Below are positions 43,020 through 55,130 of a stretch of DNA of 64,000 nucleotides, one piece after another (within the stretch, counting starts at the first letter, position 1; every line of letters starts with the position of its first letter). The notes under the pieces were generated by a model, which saw only the letters and a program-made list of their open reading frames with translations, was not told where the DNA came from and did no database searches. The position numbers and the translations under genes were made by a program. The DNA is from Edaphochlamys debaryana (lineage: Eukaryota; Chlorophyta; Chlorophyceae; Chlamydomonadales), in the NCBI GenBank assembly GCA_016858145.1, contig JAEHOE010000090.1, positions 372,001 through 436,000 on the forward strand, written 5' to 3'.

Positions 43020-44343
43020 TTTACTGCACTGAGCCGCAGGGATGCTTGCTGAGAGGAGGGGGCACGTTGCGAGCGCGATTCCGCGCGCGAGCTGTCAACA
43101 CGAGCCGAGTTCAAGCAGAGTCCGCTCTACGCGGTGAGGTATACGGCTTCGTCAACGTTTGCCACATGTCGAACGGTGGCAGAAGCTCGAGCTCTGTTGG
43201 AAGCTCGGAACCTGCGGGATGGGACTGCCGTGCAAGTCCGATGCAAGGGTCTAAGTGCCGGCCCCGCGCACGCAATAAGCATTCCCGCCGTGTCCACACA
43301 CATACAGTCCCGCACGTTACATAGGTCGGAGGTGTCAACGCTGGACGCTGGAGCACGAGCGAGGAGGAGCAAGCTCGAAGTCTTGGTGAGTTCGCTCGGG
43401 ACCTACGCGGCGGCGGCTCGGCACCTTAGCACCCCGTCCAGTGATGGCAGTAATAATCTTTGAGACCTGAGCCCGCTTCGGCCGGCCATGGTGACAACCG
43501 CACTGCTGAGGGCACTTTGCGCACGTCGACAACTGCACAACTCAGATTATCCTCCGTGCTGGCCGCCCAGCCAGTGGCGTTGTACAGCCCCTTACCTCCT
43601 GAGGAAATTGATGCGTGGCGTTGCCTTAATCCTGCGGTCCATATGGCCGCCGGGCCGAGGCGGCCGCGCGCACATGCTCATCCCTTGTGCACTTGTGGCC
43701 AAGCGCGAGAATGACGATATAATCTGTTTCCAACGCTTGATCAGATCATGCATGATCGAATACCACAGACGCTGCGTTCTTTCTGACTCGCGCCGCCAGC
43801 CGCCAGCACCATCCCGGATCCCCACTTGACCCCCAGCACTTCGGGGCCACCCACACTTGCATGCACCCACACCGCTGTCGTGAGTGACGATCTATTAAAC
43901 CATATCTTAGGACACCTTCATAGGGGGTACAGCCACCTCCGATGAGACGAACTTTGGTTCTGACACGACCACTGCGGCGCATGCCTGCACACGCACATAC
44001 CCTCACTCACGCGCGGGCCCCCGCGAGGGATCGATAACAAACTTTCGTTCTACCGAGCAGGGCCGGCACAGCCGACCTGTGTGGATACAATTGGAGACCT
44101 GAGATGACGCGACATGGGCCCCGCACCCCCACACGCCGCACTGCCATACTCCTCGCTGCTCTCCTTTCATGCCTCTGACCCTGTCCCGCCTTGCCTTCCT
44201 CTCCCCGCAGACGCTCAACCAAACCCGCTGCGTCAGCTGCACGGTGTCCAAGCAAGCCCGCTCCGTCATCTTCCCGCTCGTCAGCTCCTTGGGCCGCCCT
44301 CGCTCCCAGCCCAGCCCGCGCCTCTCCTCCGTCCCCGGTCACC
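43020..44343. promoter_or_regulatory. Divergent intergenic region
   Basis: 1.3 kb between the compact thymidylate kinase (minus) and the enoyl-CoA isomerase (plus). It must contain both promoters. The frame of the isomerase is open upstream of its ATG as far as about 44191 and reads as Ser/Ala/Arg/Pro-rich, like a transit peptide, after a CCCCGCAG acceptor-like site at 44210; an unseen first exon is possible. Confidence 0.45.
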
Positions 44344-45207
44344 ATGGCTGCGCCGGCCGGCGGCGCTCCCGCCGCCGCCGCCTCCCCCTTCGTCACGGTC
44401 CGCACCGACCCGGCCTCTGGCATTGCCGTGCTCACCATGGCCAAGGAGCCCGTCAACTCTATGGATTACGCCATGTGGGCCGGCCTGGACTCCGCCCTCT
44501 CTAGCCTCGAAGCCGACCCCTCCGTCAAGGCCGTCGTCTTCTCCTCTGGTCTGAAGCGCGACGTTTTCTCGGCAGGAAATGACCTGCTTGAGCTGTACGC
44601 GCCCAAGACGTCTGAGGAGCGGTACGCCAAGTTCTGGATCGCCCAAAACGCCTTCCTGGTCCGTCTCCACCGCTCGCGGCTCGTCACGGTCGCGGCCATC
44701 CGTGGCGCCTGCCCCGCTGGCGGCTGCGCCATCTCGCTCTGCTCGGACTTCCGCATCATCACGCCCGACGGAACCATGGGCCTAAACGAGGTGCAGCTGG
44801 GCATCCCGGTGCCCAAGTTCTGGGGCCTGCTCATGGGCCGCGTGCTGGGGTCGGGGCGGCTGGCCGAGTCGATCCTGCTGACGGGGCGCATGGTCAAGGC
44901 TGACGAGGCCAAGCAGCTCGGCCTCGTGGACGAGATCGTTGACCGGGCTGCTCTCGTTGATCGGGCGGTGGCTGTTGCGGCGGAGGCGCTCAAGCAGCCG
45001 GCCGAGGCGCGGGCCTCGACCAAGGGCCTGCTGCGCGAGGACTTCTGCCGGGCCTGGGAGCAGTACTATCCCAACGAGCCCGAGTGGGCCTGGCAGATGC
45101 TGACGTCACCAATTACCATGAAGGTGCTCGAGGGGGCCATGGCGCGGCTGTCGTCCAAGGGCCCGGGCGCTGGTGCTAAGCCCACGCAGCCGCAGTCGAA
45201 GTTGTAG
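44344..45207 (+). CDS. ECI1: Delta3,delta2-enoyl-CoA isomerase
   Basis: It moves the double bond of 3-enoyl-CoA to the trans-2 position so unsaturated fatty acids can enter beta-oxidation. One uninterrupted frame of 287 aa from the ATG at 44344, which has a good context (GTCACCATGG). Crotonase-fold motifs: FSAGNDLLELYAP (first oxyanion loop), GACPAGGCAISLCSDFRI (second oxyanion loop, about residue 122) and GLNEVQLGIPVPKFW, whose Glu is the catalytic base position of ECI1; the second Glu of hydratases is absent. The C-terminus ends QPQSKL; SKL at the end is a consensus PTS1, so peroxisomal targeting is likely. If an upstream transit-like exon is used (see 43020-44343), mitochondrial targeting is an alternative. 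The lack of introns in the body is unusual for this window. TGTAA at 45577-45581. Confidence 0.92.
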   Translation: MAAPAGGAPAAAASPFVTVRTDPASGIAVLTMAKEPVNSMDYAMWAGLDSALSSLEADPSVKAVVFSSGLKRDVFSAGNDLLELYAPKTSEERYAKFWIAQNAFLVRLHRSRLVTVAAIRGACPAGGCAISLCSDFRIITPDGTMGLNEVQLGIPVPKFWGLLMGRVLGSGRLAESILLTGRMVKADEAKQLGLVDEIVDRAALVDRAVAVAAEALKQPAEARASTKGLLREDFCRAWEQYYPNEPEWAWQMLTSPITMKVLEGAMARLSSKGPGAGAKPTQPQSKL

Positions 45208-46047
45208 TGTGCCAGGTGGTTGGATTGTGGAGGAGTTGTGGTTCGAGGACTTTGAGGACACAGCGTTGGTTTTGCTTTGTATCATGCGTTTTGGCTGGGT
45301 TCTTGTCCGACTGTGTATCATATCTAGAGATACTTCTGCCCTCGCTGACGGACACATATGTCAGGTTGCGCGCGCATGCAGGTGGCCGCCGTATCAATTC
45401 TTGCACACACACTCTATTCTAGCTATGACTTCGCAATGGCTGCATGCAATTTGGTCATGCAAGTCCACGCAATGTAGGAGTAGGTGGCCTATGGTGGGGC
45501 CGAGCTGAGGGGACAGCCGGGAAAGCGCACGAGATGTGCTGCTGACCTCGGAAGCGTGTCCACAGGATGGTGCGGCTGTAAGTTGCATCCAGAGCTTAAG
45601 GTGTGGCCTCGACCCTCGCCCCTTTCATCCAGCTTTCGGCCTTGCGCTCAGCCTATCAGCCAGCTGGGCGCCTAGGGCTGGGCCCGCAAAGGGGTGGAGC
45701 CTGCAGTCTCCGCTCGGCTCAGTGCTGAGGACAGTACAGTGGGCAAGGGTACCGACACATGCTAGTAAGAAAGCAGGCAGTGGAGGGAAACGGGACGAGG
45801 AGAGAGCAGGGAGTGGTTTCGGTTCGCTGGCGGGGGAAAGGAGCCACGGGAGACGACTTACGCTGGCGGGGGGGGAGCCGGTGCCCGGTGCACGACGCGT
45901 TGGGCCGACACGGCCTGCTCGCCGCACTGCCGCGCTCATCTAGTGTCAAACTGGATACAGCACACCCTAAGGGCTTCATATCGCTCAACCGCTAGCGCAC
46001 TGACCTCAACTCACCGCAAGTAACCGTTGGCGCCGGATTCTGCCGAA
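45208..46047. other. Isomerase 3' UTR and spacer
   Basis: 840 bases with no supported gene. TGTAA at 45577-45581 is a plausible poly(A) signal for the isomerase, 370 bases after its stop. Confidence 0.4.
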
Positions 46048-46404
46048 ATGGAGTCGGCCGTTCCGGCCGCGGTCTGGGTCGCGCTCTTCCTTACAGCATT
46101 GTTGCTCCTTTGGCAATGGCGGAAGCGCAGCGCCGTAGAACCCCCTCACGGCTTCATCGATGACGATGCACCGAGAGCCCCACCGCCAGCGCTGGAGAAC
46201 GTGCTGTTGGACGCCATGAACAAACGGATGCGAGGCGCGTGGCAGCCGCTTCAGACCTGGCCGGAGTTCAGCGAGGAGTGGTACCACTGCGTGCTAAAAG
46301 TCGTCGGAAACTTGGCTTCGCGCCCGAGCCATCTGTCGGAGCTCCTTGCTCAAAAAGCAATAAGAGACGGGGCGCCGACCGCAGCTGCTTCACAGTATAG
46401 CAAG
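46048..46404 (+). CDS. First exon of an unrecognised membrane-anchored protein
   Basis: ATG at 46048 opens 119 codons ending exactly at a strong donor (AGCAAG|GTAAGC). Residues 6-24 (PAAVWVALFLTALLLLWQW) form one transmembrane helix followed by RKR, so a signal anchor with the rest cytosolic is likely. The rest is a hydrophilic helical region with an aromatic patch (PLQTWPEFSEEWYHCVLKVV). No family is recognised. No in-phase second exon could be chosen with confidence in the next 3 kb. A 28-bp stretch (46286-46313) is repeated inverted at 47060-47087. Confidence 0.6.
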
Positions 46405-49400
46405 GTAAGCTTGTGTATGCGGTTGCGTAGAGCGCGCGTCTCGGGCCGGTAGTGCGACAGCGCCATGCCGCGCAAGCCAGGGTCCACCCGCCGGCCGCCC
46501 CCATGCCGGACCTTCATTGCGCCCACGCGAAAAACTCACCCCCCGCATCCCCCGCCCCATAATTAGCTAGCATATATGATGCGTGAGCAATGGGGGCAGG
46601 CATGGAGAAGGCTTCCCACGGGGAGGGCGAAACCCCTACCTGCCCCCCCGCACCACAGCGGCAGGCCGCTCCCCCACCTTTCAGCGCCCCCCCCGCGGCT
46701 CAGCTGCGCCCCGCGCCGCCACAGGCTCGAGGTCGTTAGATCCCAGGCCTATGGGCGAACATACTCCGTGGGGGGCTGGCCATGGGCAGGAGCGCAGTGC
46801 AGGATAAGGCCGGCCAGACCTTGAGCACGCCATCTCGCGCGACCAGCCCATTCTAGTAGAGCGTAATCATGCCTTTGGTACGGACGGCACGCCGTGCCGT
46901 CCCTAGATACGCGCCTTGGGTGTTCGGGCAAACGTACGGCAAACTCGTTTGGGCGCTAGGGGCCACGCGTGCAAGGCCTGGCGGGTTCATTCGATAGGGC
47001 TGGTCGACTTGTGTGGCACGAGCGAAACAGGGTCGGTGCGCGGCGACGGGGAACGCCCGAAGTTTCCGACGACTTTTAGCAGGCAGTGTACTGGCTCAAG
47101 CTCGTGAAGACCCGCCCCTTCCTCACCCCTTACAGCGTCCGCGAGTCTCGCCGCCAAATAAGCCTCCTTGACGGCCCCCTGCGCAACCTCAGCCAGACGC
47201 CGCAGAGCTTGACGGCCGGTGGGGCCGGGTACTCCCAGAGGACGGCCCCGGGGCGCCTAAGAGGCGAATCGTGCGGGGCTTCGTGGCCGTACGCCTTGGA
47301 GACGGGCGGGAGGTGCTCTGCAGCCGTGACCACCTGCTCAACAGGGCTAGCCACACGGCCGCCACCCCAGTCCCAGCACGGCCGCAGGGCGCGCGGCCGG
47401 CGGCAAGGCGGCGTTAGGTGCACGGGTGCGCTCAGGCGGTGCCCCCAGGGGCCGCCGGTCCCTTCAGTATCAGGCGGCACAGCTGGAACAGCTAGACCTC
47501 TAGTCAACCCTTGCGGTAGGCAGTCGGTTCCGGCGAGGGCCGACGACGACGGCTTGCCAGGTAGGAGGCGAAGTGGTGCAACACGCTGTGGTGTGTCTTG
47601 AGGGCCTGCATGGCCCACACACCGGGCCCCAGAGACAGGGACCCGGTCTGCATGTGGGAGGCTTGGTGGGGGGACGAGGGCTATTGGAAGTCAGGGGCCA
47701 GGGGGTGCGCTGCACTCGAGCGTGCACGCGCTCCGCGCCCCCAGCCCCCCACGCGCTGCTCTCGACCTCAGCTGCCATACCCCCCCCCCTCCTCCCCCTT
47801 ACGCACCCAGTGATGCAAGCCCGGGAATGAAGGCCCCACCAAAGTGCCAGCGCCTCCGGCCAGACCCAGGTCGCTGCACACTGCTTGGACCGTCTCCGGC
47901 TGCGGCCCGGGGGAAATTCCCGGTGATGACATCATCGATCAGGCATGGCACGGCCAAGTAGCGCACGTGGGTTGGCCATGATATGGCAGGGCGGGGCACC
48001 TGGCGATGAGGGGACAGCTCTGGCCTTGTTCTGCTTCGGGTACCTTGCGCAGCACTGATCTAGGTACGGGGACGTTGCTGTGGGGAGCGGCCTGCAACAC
48101 ATCGCCCACCCACCCACCCACCGAGGCATTCCTGATATCCATCAATCTATGGACCGTACGCAGTGTGCGGCGGCTGGGTCATGCGCACATGTGCATCTTG
48201 GTGTGCGGGAAGCATGTGATCGGGACAGTAGATTTTGTGGAGCTGATGGGTTACCGCAGGCGAGCGGGCTGGATGCCGTGGATGGGCCGCGACGAAGGGG
48301 TCTGGCTTGCACGGCGGCTGATGCAGAGCGGTACAAGACCACGGTGCCGGACCTGGAATCCTGGATTCCTGGATGGGACTACGCGGCGCTGGGTTGCGGT
48401 ATGGATGAGGGGCGGGGTGGAACGTTCAAGCTTCCGTTGGGAGAGGCGGGGTGCTGAGGGACGACATGACTAAGGGGACCCTGCTGGCAGGCTGAAGCAC
48501 GCAGCTTGCAGAGCCAACGGGCATCAATGCGTGTGGACGAAGTGCCTACCTGGTGTAACCATTGGTCTGCGCCTTGACAGGCCCTACGCCCCGTGCATCG
48601 CATCTCTACCTGCCATCTCAGCAGGGCAGGGCCTACGCAGACCTACGCAGCGGGGCAGCGCCCAATTGAGGCAACCGAAGGAGGCTGGCGTGCAGGGGCG
48701 GCACGTGGAAGGTGTATTCGCCGCAGTCAAGAGGTTCACAAGGCTTCAGGCCGCAGGCGTTGCAGCGACATACACTCGCCCTTTGACCCCCCTGCCCCGC
48801 ACGGTTACGACCCGTCTATGAGCAACCATGTATCACCGTGTCATACTGCATACAGTAACATGCCTTTCAGCTCCCACATGTGCTGTCAGCGTCATACGGG
48901 AACACAGAGCGCCGCTCCATCACGCCTGACGCACCGTCACGTATGCGTCAAGTTCGGGCAACCCCTTGTGCTGCCTTGGCCGGCTGGTGGGCGTGCACTC
49001 GTAGCCATTTGCCTTTAACTCCCATGCCACGGCCCACCAGTCTCTCTCTACATGCTCCCCCTCTCGCTCGCACTACCGAGCCAACAGTCACCTGGCTGCC
49101 GCTCCAGCTATCGCCAGCATGGTAGCTCTCCGGCTCTTCCCGCCCCGCTTCGCAGGCTTGACGGCACTCGATGCCCCAGTCGAAGAGCAGTGGCCCGCCT
49201 ACTCCCGTTCCACCAGCCATGTGCAACGCCAGCCTCCCGCTCGTGACTCCCGCTTGTCAGCGCTGGGAGGGAACCCTCCCGCCGTCATCCTCGCGTCAGA
49301 CCTCCGCCCCTCACCGCTCACAACGCATGTCACCCCTTCCCGCCGCCCGGCGGAGCCCCGCCTCAGCCCTACTACCGTACTCGTATCGCTCGTCGCCCCC

Positions 49401-49429
49401 TCGCTCCCCGCCGAGAGTGGTCAGCCTGG
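46405..49429. other. Region with no firm gene model
   Basis: About 3 kb that probably contains further exons or remnants of the gene starting at 46048. A minus-strand frame near 47060-47230 reads helically (ALRRLAEVAQGAVKEAYLAA) and contains the inverted repeat with 46286-46313. A plus-strand frame at 48250-48457 is free of stops but has no recognisable motif. Neither could be joined in phase. Confidence 0.35.
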
Positions 49430-51982
49430 TCACCCCTCCGCCGCCTGCCGCTCCTGCTGCGCCCGAGCGAACTTGGCGGTCTCCTCGCGCAGCACGTGCG
49501 TCAGCATCTCACACTCGTCCAGGGCCTTGACGATCTGGGGGCGGGTGGGGATGAGGGTGGAGGGGGTGTGAGGGTGTGTGGGGGTGGGGCCGGGACGGGT
49601 GCCGGCTTGTGGTGGTTAGTGCCGTTAGCCGCCAGATCTCTTTACCCGGCATGGCCCTGTTCCATACAACCCCCCCACCCGTCCCCGTGTCTCCGTGCTC
49701 TCCCCCCACCTTGGTGTGCTTCAGCTGCAGCTCCGCCTCCCCCCCCGCGCCCCCCGCCGGCAGCTCCATGTCAACCCCCGCCAGCCAGGCACGGACCTCA
49801 GGCACCACCCACTCCTGGGGGCGTGGGAGCGAGGGGTAAGGGGGGGTGCTTCTCGGGCGAATGGGGGCAGAGGGGACGTGGCGTGTGTGCAGTGCGTGGG
49901 GTGGGGCACCTGAATAGTGAGGTGCACGTGCATTCGAGTCGGCGACAAGGCCTTAGTGCAAAACAGTGCAACTGGGGCCGGGAGCCCGCGCTGCGTATAG
50001 TGCACACCCCGGACCTCCGCGCAGGTGCTTTGCACATAGGAGCCTGGCCCGCTGCCCCGTCGCGAGGGGGGCACTGCTTGCTCTCTTCTCCTCCTCAGTG
50101 CACCTGTGCCCGTGGAGCGCACCTTGGGCGGGGTCGGGTTGGCCCGGAATGCGTCGTACTCTGCCGCCAGCTCGGCATAGTTGATGGAGTGGGGGTACCT
50201 GGGGAGGGGTGGTTGTTGGGGGGTGGGTGCGGTGGTGGGTATGGGAGGGGGAGGGAGGGGAGCGGCACAGCTCGCCTCCCCAGGCCACACACGTCCGCCC
50301 ATGCAACAACCTTCCGCACAGGGCTGCGCAACGTAAGGGCGTGCCCCCCCTCCCTCACCTCCACGACTCCCTCCCTTCCGAACACCGCCCCCCACCCCTC
50401 CCCTGTCCCGTCCCGCCCCGGCACCGCCCCCCACCTCTCTCCGTCCAGGTTGCTCAGCCCCGCCAGTGCCGCCAGCACCGCCCCCTTGTAGCCGGCCGCC
50501 CGGCACACACCGTTGGCCTTCAGGGGGTGGGAGGGTTGGGGGTTGGGGGAGGGTTGGAGGCACGAGGAGGGGAGGCAGATGGGGAGGAGAGGTGAAGGGG
50601 CAAGGGGGCTGTTGTTGGCCTGGGCCATTGCGTGAGGTACAAGGGTCCGGGTGGCAGTGTGGTTTGTCAGCCAGGCAGGTCCCGCCGCCACTGCACTCCA
50701 TTCCTTACCTTGGCCCCCTCCTCTCCTCCCCGCAGCACCCTCCCACTCTTGACCCCAACCCGGCAACCCCAGTCCCCCTCACTTCAACTCCCCCCCCCCC
50801 ACCATGCTGCGGTCTATGTTCTGCAGGTACAGGGCGGACAGCGCGGGCAGCTCCGCCAGGTGGGGCAGGGCCAGGGCCTCCAGGGAGGGGATCTGGAGGG
50901 GTATGTGTGTGGAGGGGGGGGGCGGGAGAGGGGCGGGGTGGTCAATCAGGCACGGCCTGCAGGAGGGGGGGGCAACTGGCGCCCTGGCGAGACGACGTGA
51001 GTCAGCTCAGCTCGGGGATCCCTCACATCCCAGCCCACCCCACCCCACCCCGCCCCACCCCTCCCGCCCACCCCTCCCCCCACCTGGTTGCCCTGAAGCC
51101 ACAGCCCCTCCAGCTTCGTCAGCCCCCCCAGCCCCTCCACGCGGCTGATGCGGTTGCACGACAGCACCAGCCGCCGCAGAGCCACGCAGGACTCCAGGCC
51201 CTCGATCCTGCGGGCCGGGGCGCAAGGTGCGGGGTCACGTGCGGGAGGTTGCCGCGAGGTGAGCCGGGGTGGTCTTTTGACAAGTTGGAGTTTGGAGAGC
51301 CCAAATGAGCCGGGGTGCAGCGGGCAGTGACCTGCTCGCCCAGTCCCATGGGGGCCCTGGGGATGGGGGGAGCCGCATGCTTGCTGGCGGAGGAGAATGA
51401 GGATGGGAGCGCCCCGCCGCGCGTCCGCTCACTCCTCGTGCCCCCCCCCCTTCAACCCCCCTCTCCTCTCCCCCCTCGCCTGGTGATCTGGTTGCCGGTG
51501 AGGTTGAGCTCCACCAGGCTGGTGCAGCGCTCCAGGCCCCCCAGCTTGGCAAGGCCTGGGGACCAAACCAGGGCGCGGTGCGCTTCTCCTTCCGGGCTCC
51601 TCCTGTGCTTCGGTGCATGTAGATGTTGCCCCCCCTTCCCGGGCCCCTCCCACCTCCCGCTCCCGAGCCAGGGCCCTATCGATGCCCTTTCTTCCACCTC
51701 GGCCCTCTCGACCTCTCCACCTTTATGTGTCCACGTGAGCTTGAAGACGATTTCTAGGTCAAACCGTTGGGTGGCCTGCACGGGACATGTCCCGGCGCGA
51801 CAGCTGAGTCGCGTGCAGGCACGCTCACACGCCCCCCGCCCCGACCCGCCACCCCTCCCCCCGCTCACGCTCTTGATGAGGTCCTCCGTGAGCCCAGAGA
51901 AGCTGTTGTTCCGCGTCAAAGACACCGCCCCGTCGCCGCTCCCGCTCCGCGGCCCGCTCGACACTCGCCGCTGGAGGCTCAT
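49430..51982 (-). CDS. SDS22-like leucine-rich repeat protein
   Basis: Nine exons join in phase: 51982-51869, 51775-51721, 51555-51480, 51207-51084, 50892-50803, 50517-50435, 50198-50123, 49814-49710 and 49534-49430, giving 275 aa. LRRs of the 22-residue SDS22 class run from about residue 45: LGGLERCTSLVELNLTGNQI, IEGLESCVALRRLVLSCNRI, VEGLGGLTKLEGLWLQGNQ and LPALSALYLQN. An LRR-cap follows (GYKGAVLAALAGLSNLDGER). The C-terminal quarter is helical and charged (KIVKALDECEMLTHVLREET). Such proteins scaffold phosphatases or ciliary and dynein complexes; which applies is not clear. The intron after exon 3 uses a GC donor (CAG|GCGAGG), and exon 6 uses an AAG acceptor. The 55-base exon 2 was needed to restore phase and fits the LRR pattern. 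Confidence 0.8.
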
Positions 51983-52341
51983 TTCGTCCCAAGGGCCGTT
52001 ATGCTAGCATTATTACTCATTCCTCATTGTATAGGAGGCGTCGGAACGTGGAGTTAGGCTCCGGAACAAGGTCGGGGTTGGGTTGCGCATTCTTCCTTGT
52101 TTCTGCCCCTGGACCAGTGCGGTGCCTCTATCTAACTTGTGTCACGCTTGAGTTGCAGCGTAATGGTTTTCTGCGGGCTTTGGTAATGCGAAGGCGAGAT
52201 GCAGAGCGACACATACGTCGCGGTACGCTCATTTTTGCCTCTGCGACGTATAGCCCAGAAGCCACGCACTCGCACCACGCCCTGCAACTCTGCGTCATAC
52301 CCCGACTGCCTGCTGCCAGTGCGCCTCACTTCGCTCTCGCG
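51983..52341. promoter_or_regulatory. Divergent promoter region
   Basis: 359 bases between the start codons of the LRR gene (minus) and the dehydrogenase gene (plus). It is distinctly less GC-rich than the flanking genes at 52000-52270. Likely a shared promoter; no named element recognised. Confidence 0.55.
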
Positions 52342-55130
52342 ATGGCCACCGACAGCCCCGTCAAGTGCCGGCGCCTGGAGGGGAAGGTCGCACTGGTGAC
52401 AGCGGCTACGGCGGGCATAGGCCTGGCCACCGCCGAGCGCCTGGCGCAGGTGGGGAGGCCGGTGTCGACTGCCGGGGTCGGGGCCGGGGTCGCGTGGGCA
52501 ACCGCCGCTAGCACCGAGCCCCCGACTCCCCTGGGCCCCCTCCCCGCTGCATCCCAGGGCCCCGTCGCCCCCCCTCCCACGACTACTCTGCTGACTACGT
52601 AGCCCCTTTATATGCCTCTGCAGGAGGGCGCCAGCGTCTACATCTGCAGCAGGTGCTGGGGGGCAGGCGCTTGGCAGGGGCAGGGGGGCAAGGCCGACAG
52701 CAACAGACCGGGCCCACCAAAGCCCCACCCCTCCACCCGCCCTTCCATGTCTGACACCCCCCATGTTGGCCCCATCCCCAACCCCGTCAACAGGAAGGCC
52801 AAGAACGTGGACGACACGGTGGCGGCACTCCGCTCCCGTGGCCTGGAGGTGGCGGGGTGCGCCTGCCACGTGGGCAGCGCGGAGCAGCGGAGGGCGCTAG
52901 TGGAGGCGTGCGTGCAGGTGGTGGTGGTGGGGGGGGTTGATGGGTAAGGAAAGGTGGGGGGAGGGGGTGATGGGGTAAGGGACGGTGGGGATGGGCGTGA
53001 GTTGGGGAGGTGCTGTGTGGGTCCAGGGCCGGGCTGCTGGACGGGGAGTGTGGACGCGCTACGCAGGCGGCCGCCGGGGGGCGCGCGAGAGTGAGGAGCG
53101 AGGGCAGAGCAATGGGTGGACGCTAGAAGGGCCCGCACGCTCCAATGCTACCAAGGCGTAGGGCCTGGAAAACCGCGCCGCGCGCCACACCCGCCTGCCT
53201 CCCCGCCACCATTCCTCCTTGGGCCCCGCCCCTCTTCCCAGCGCTAGTATCTCTGCCCCACGAGCTCGCCCCGTCGCCTCCCCGCCCCGCCCCGCCCCGC
53301 CCCGCCCCCAGCGCTACGGCGGCATCGACATCCTGGTGTCCAACGCCGCCGTGAACCCGGGCGCGGGGCCGCTGGCCGACACCCCCCCGGACGTGATCGA
53401 CAAGATTTTGGACATCAACATCAAGGTGGGGGAGGGGGGGTGGGGAGGGGAAGGGGGGTGGGGAAGGAGGGTGGAGACGGGGGAAGGGGGGGAACGTACT
53501 CACTGGAGGTGGGTAAAGTAGGTGGGTAACATGCTGGAAGCGACCCCCATGCTTGTGGGGAGGAAGGCTCGAGCACGGGCTCCAGAGGAGAGTTGACGGG
53601 CTGGCCTGGAGCCAAGTTGCCCCTGGTGCCCCTGACCCCCATCACCAGCCTCCAGCTGCAAGGCCAGCAGGGCGTGTGCGTTCTCACTGACCGTCATTCC
53701 CCTGCGTGTGCGTCAACCGTCGGAAAGGCGTTCGTGCTTGCCCAATGAGACCAGAGTTTGGGGGGGAGCGAAAGGACACGGGGCGCCCACAGTCCGTCAA
53801 TCTTGTCCCCTGGTCAAGGCGCGTGCTTCTACCGGGCTTGTCCCAAGCCTACGCTCGAACTCTCCTTACCTCTTCCCTTTCTGACCACCACCTCCAATTT
53901 CCCCCGTCCCCACCACCCACCCGCCCATACCTCCTCCTTTCCCCTCCCCCCCTCCTTCCCCTCCCCCCCCCCAGGCCGCCGTGCTGCTGGTCCAGGAGGC
54001 GCTGCCCCACCTCCTGCGGCGCCCGGGGGCCTCCATCGTGTTCGTGTCCTCGGTCACCGCCTTCAAGTGAGGAGGGGGGGGGGGGCGAGGGAGGGGGCAA
54101 AGGGAAGACGAGGGGTTCTGCGAGTGCAGTTCTGGCGGCGGCGGAGCCTGGAGGGGAGGCGGTGGGAGCAGAGAGGGGAGGGGGGTCGGAACCCCGTGAC
54201 CCGGCCAAGCGCACGCACCGCACCGGCTTCTCACCTCCGCCTGCCTCCATCTCCCCAACCCCACCCCAGCCCTCCCGAGCCCATCGCCATGTACGCCATC
54301 AGCAAGACCGCCCTCCTGGGGCTGGTAGGTGGGGGCCTGGCGGGGGGCAGGGGCGCGGACGGGGGTCCGAGCGTCGGTGTTCGGGCGGCTGCCGCAGCGC
54401 GAGGCCGCTGATTCCCTCCTTTCACTCTACCTTCCTCCCATCCATTACCCCATTCCTACCCCAAACCCCACCCCAATCCTCACCCCAATCCCCCCCTACC
54501 CCCCACCCCCCACCCCCTTCCACCCAGACCAAGGGCCTGGCCGCCGAGCTGGGCCCCCGGGGCGTGCGGGTCAACTGCGTGGCACCCGGCATAGTGCCCA
54601 CCAAGTTCTCGGCGGCGCTGGTGGAGACGCCGGAGCTGGTGCGGCCAGGGGGGGGGGAGGTGTCTGGGGTTGGGAGGGCAGGAGGTCGGGGCTCTGCGCT
54701 TGTGAGTTGTGTCAGGCGGGTTTGCGACCTGCCAACGTCTTTATTTGCGCCCACTAGTGCGTCCTCGCCTCCCTCCCCCCCCCCCAGGCCGCCCAGCAGG
54801 CTGAGACCACCATGCTCAAGCGCCTGGGGCGACCGCAGGAGCAGGCGAGCAGGGGGGGGAGGAAGGGGGGGGTGCAGCATCTCGTTAGGGGAGGGACAGC
54901 TATTGCCGAGGTTAGAGACTGTGTAGGCATGGCAGCGGCAAGTTAGGAAATCCCATTGAGGCCAGGACGGCCTTATAAAGGCGCGTCACCATTCCCACCC
55001 TCCGCGCCCCCCTTCACGCCCCCTGCTCCCCCCCCAGGCCGCCGCCATCGCCTACCTGGTGTCCCCCGACGCCGCCTACGTGACGGGGGAGACGCTGGTG
55101 GTGTCGGGGGGCATGCACAGCAGGCTGTAG
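52342..55130 (+). CDS. DHRS4: DHRS4-like short-chain dehydrogenase/reductase
   Basis: Nine exons join in phase: 52342-52449, 52624-52652, 52794-52917, 53312-53425, 53975-54066, 54270-54324, 54528-54638, 54788-54844 and 55038-55130, giving 260 aa, standard for classical SDRs. Motifs: cofactor loop [16 protein letters not shown], the Arg of YICSRK suggesting NADP(H), [10 protein letters not shown] (NNAG variant), catalytic Ser in FVSSVTAF and the YxxxK pair in YAISK, then [14 protein letters not shown]. The C-terminus HSRL is a PTS1 peroxisome signal, as in mammalian DHRS4, an NADPH-dependent carbonyl/retinal reductase. The role here is probably reduction of carbonyls in peroxisomes (inference). 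The intron after exon 8 has a GC donor (CAG|GCGAGC). A minisatellite made partly from its last codons follows the stop. TGTAA at 55662-55666 is a candidate poly(A) signal. Confidence 0.92.

Noticed and set aside
43134..43463. 109-aa plus-strand frame in the divergent promoter
   Set aside because: A short helix-like start is followed by low-complexity sequence, and the frame lies immediately upstream of a well-supported minus-strand start.
47130..47618. 162-aa minus-strand frame and overlapping plus-strand frame
   Set aside because: No recognisable motif and no phase-consistent splice partners; only the 28-bp inverted repeat is reported.
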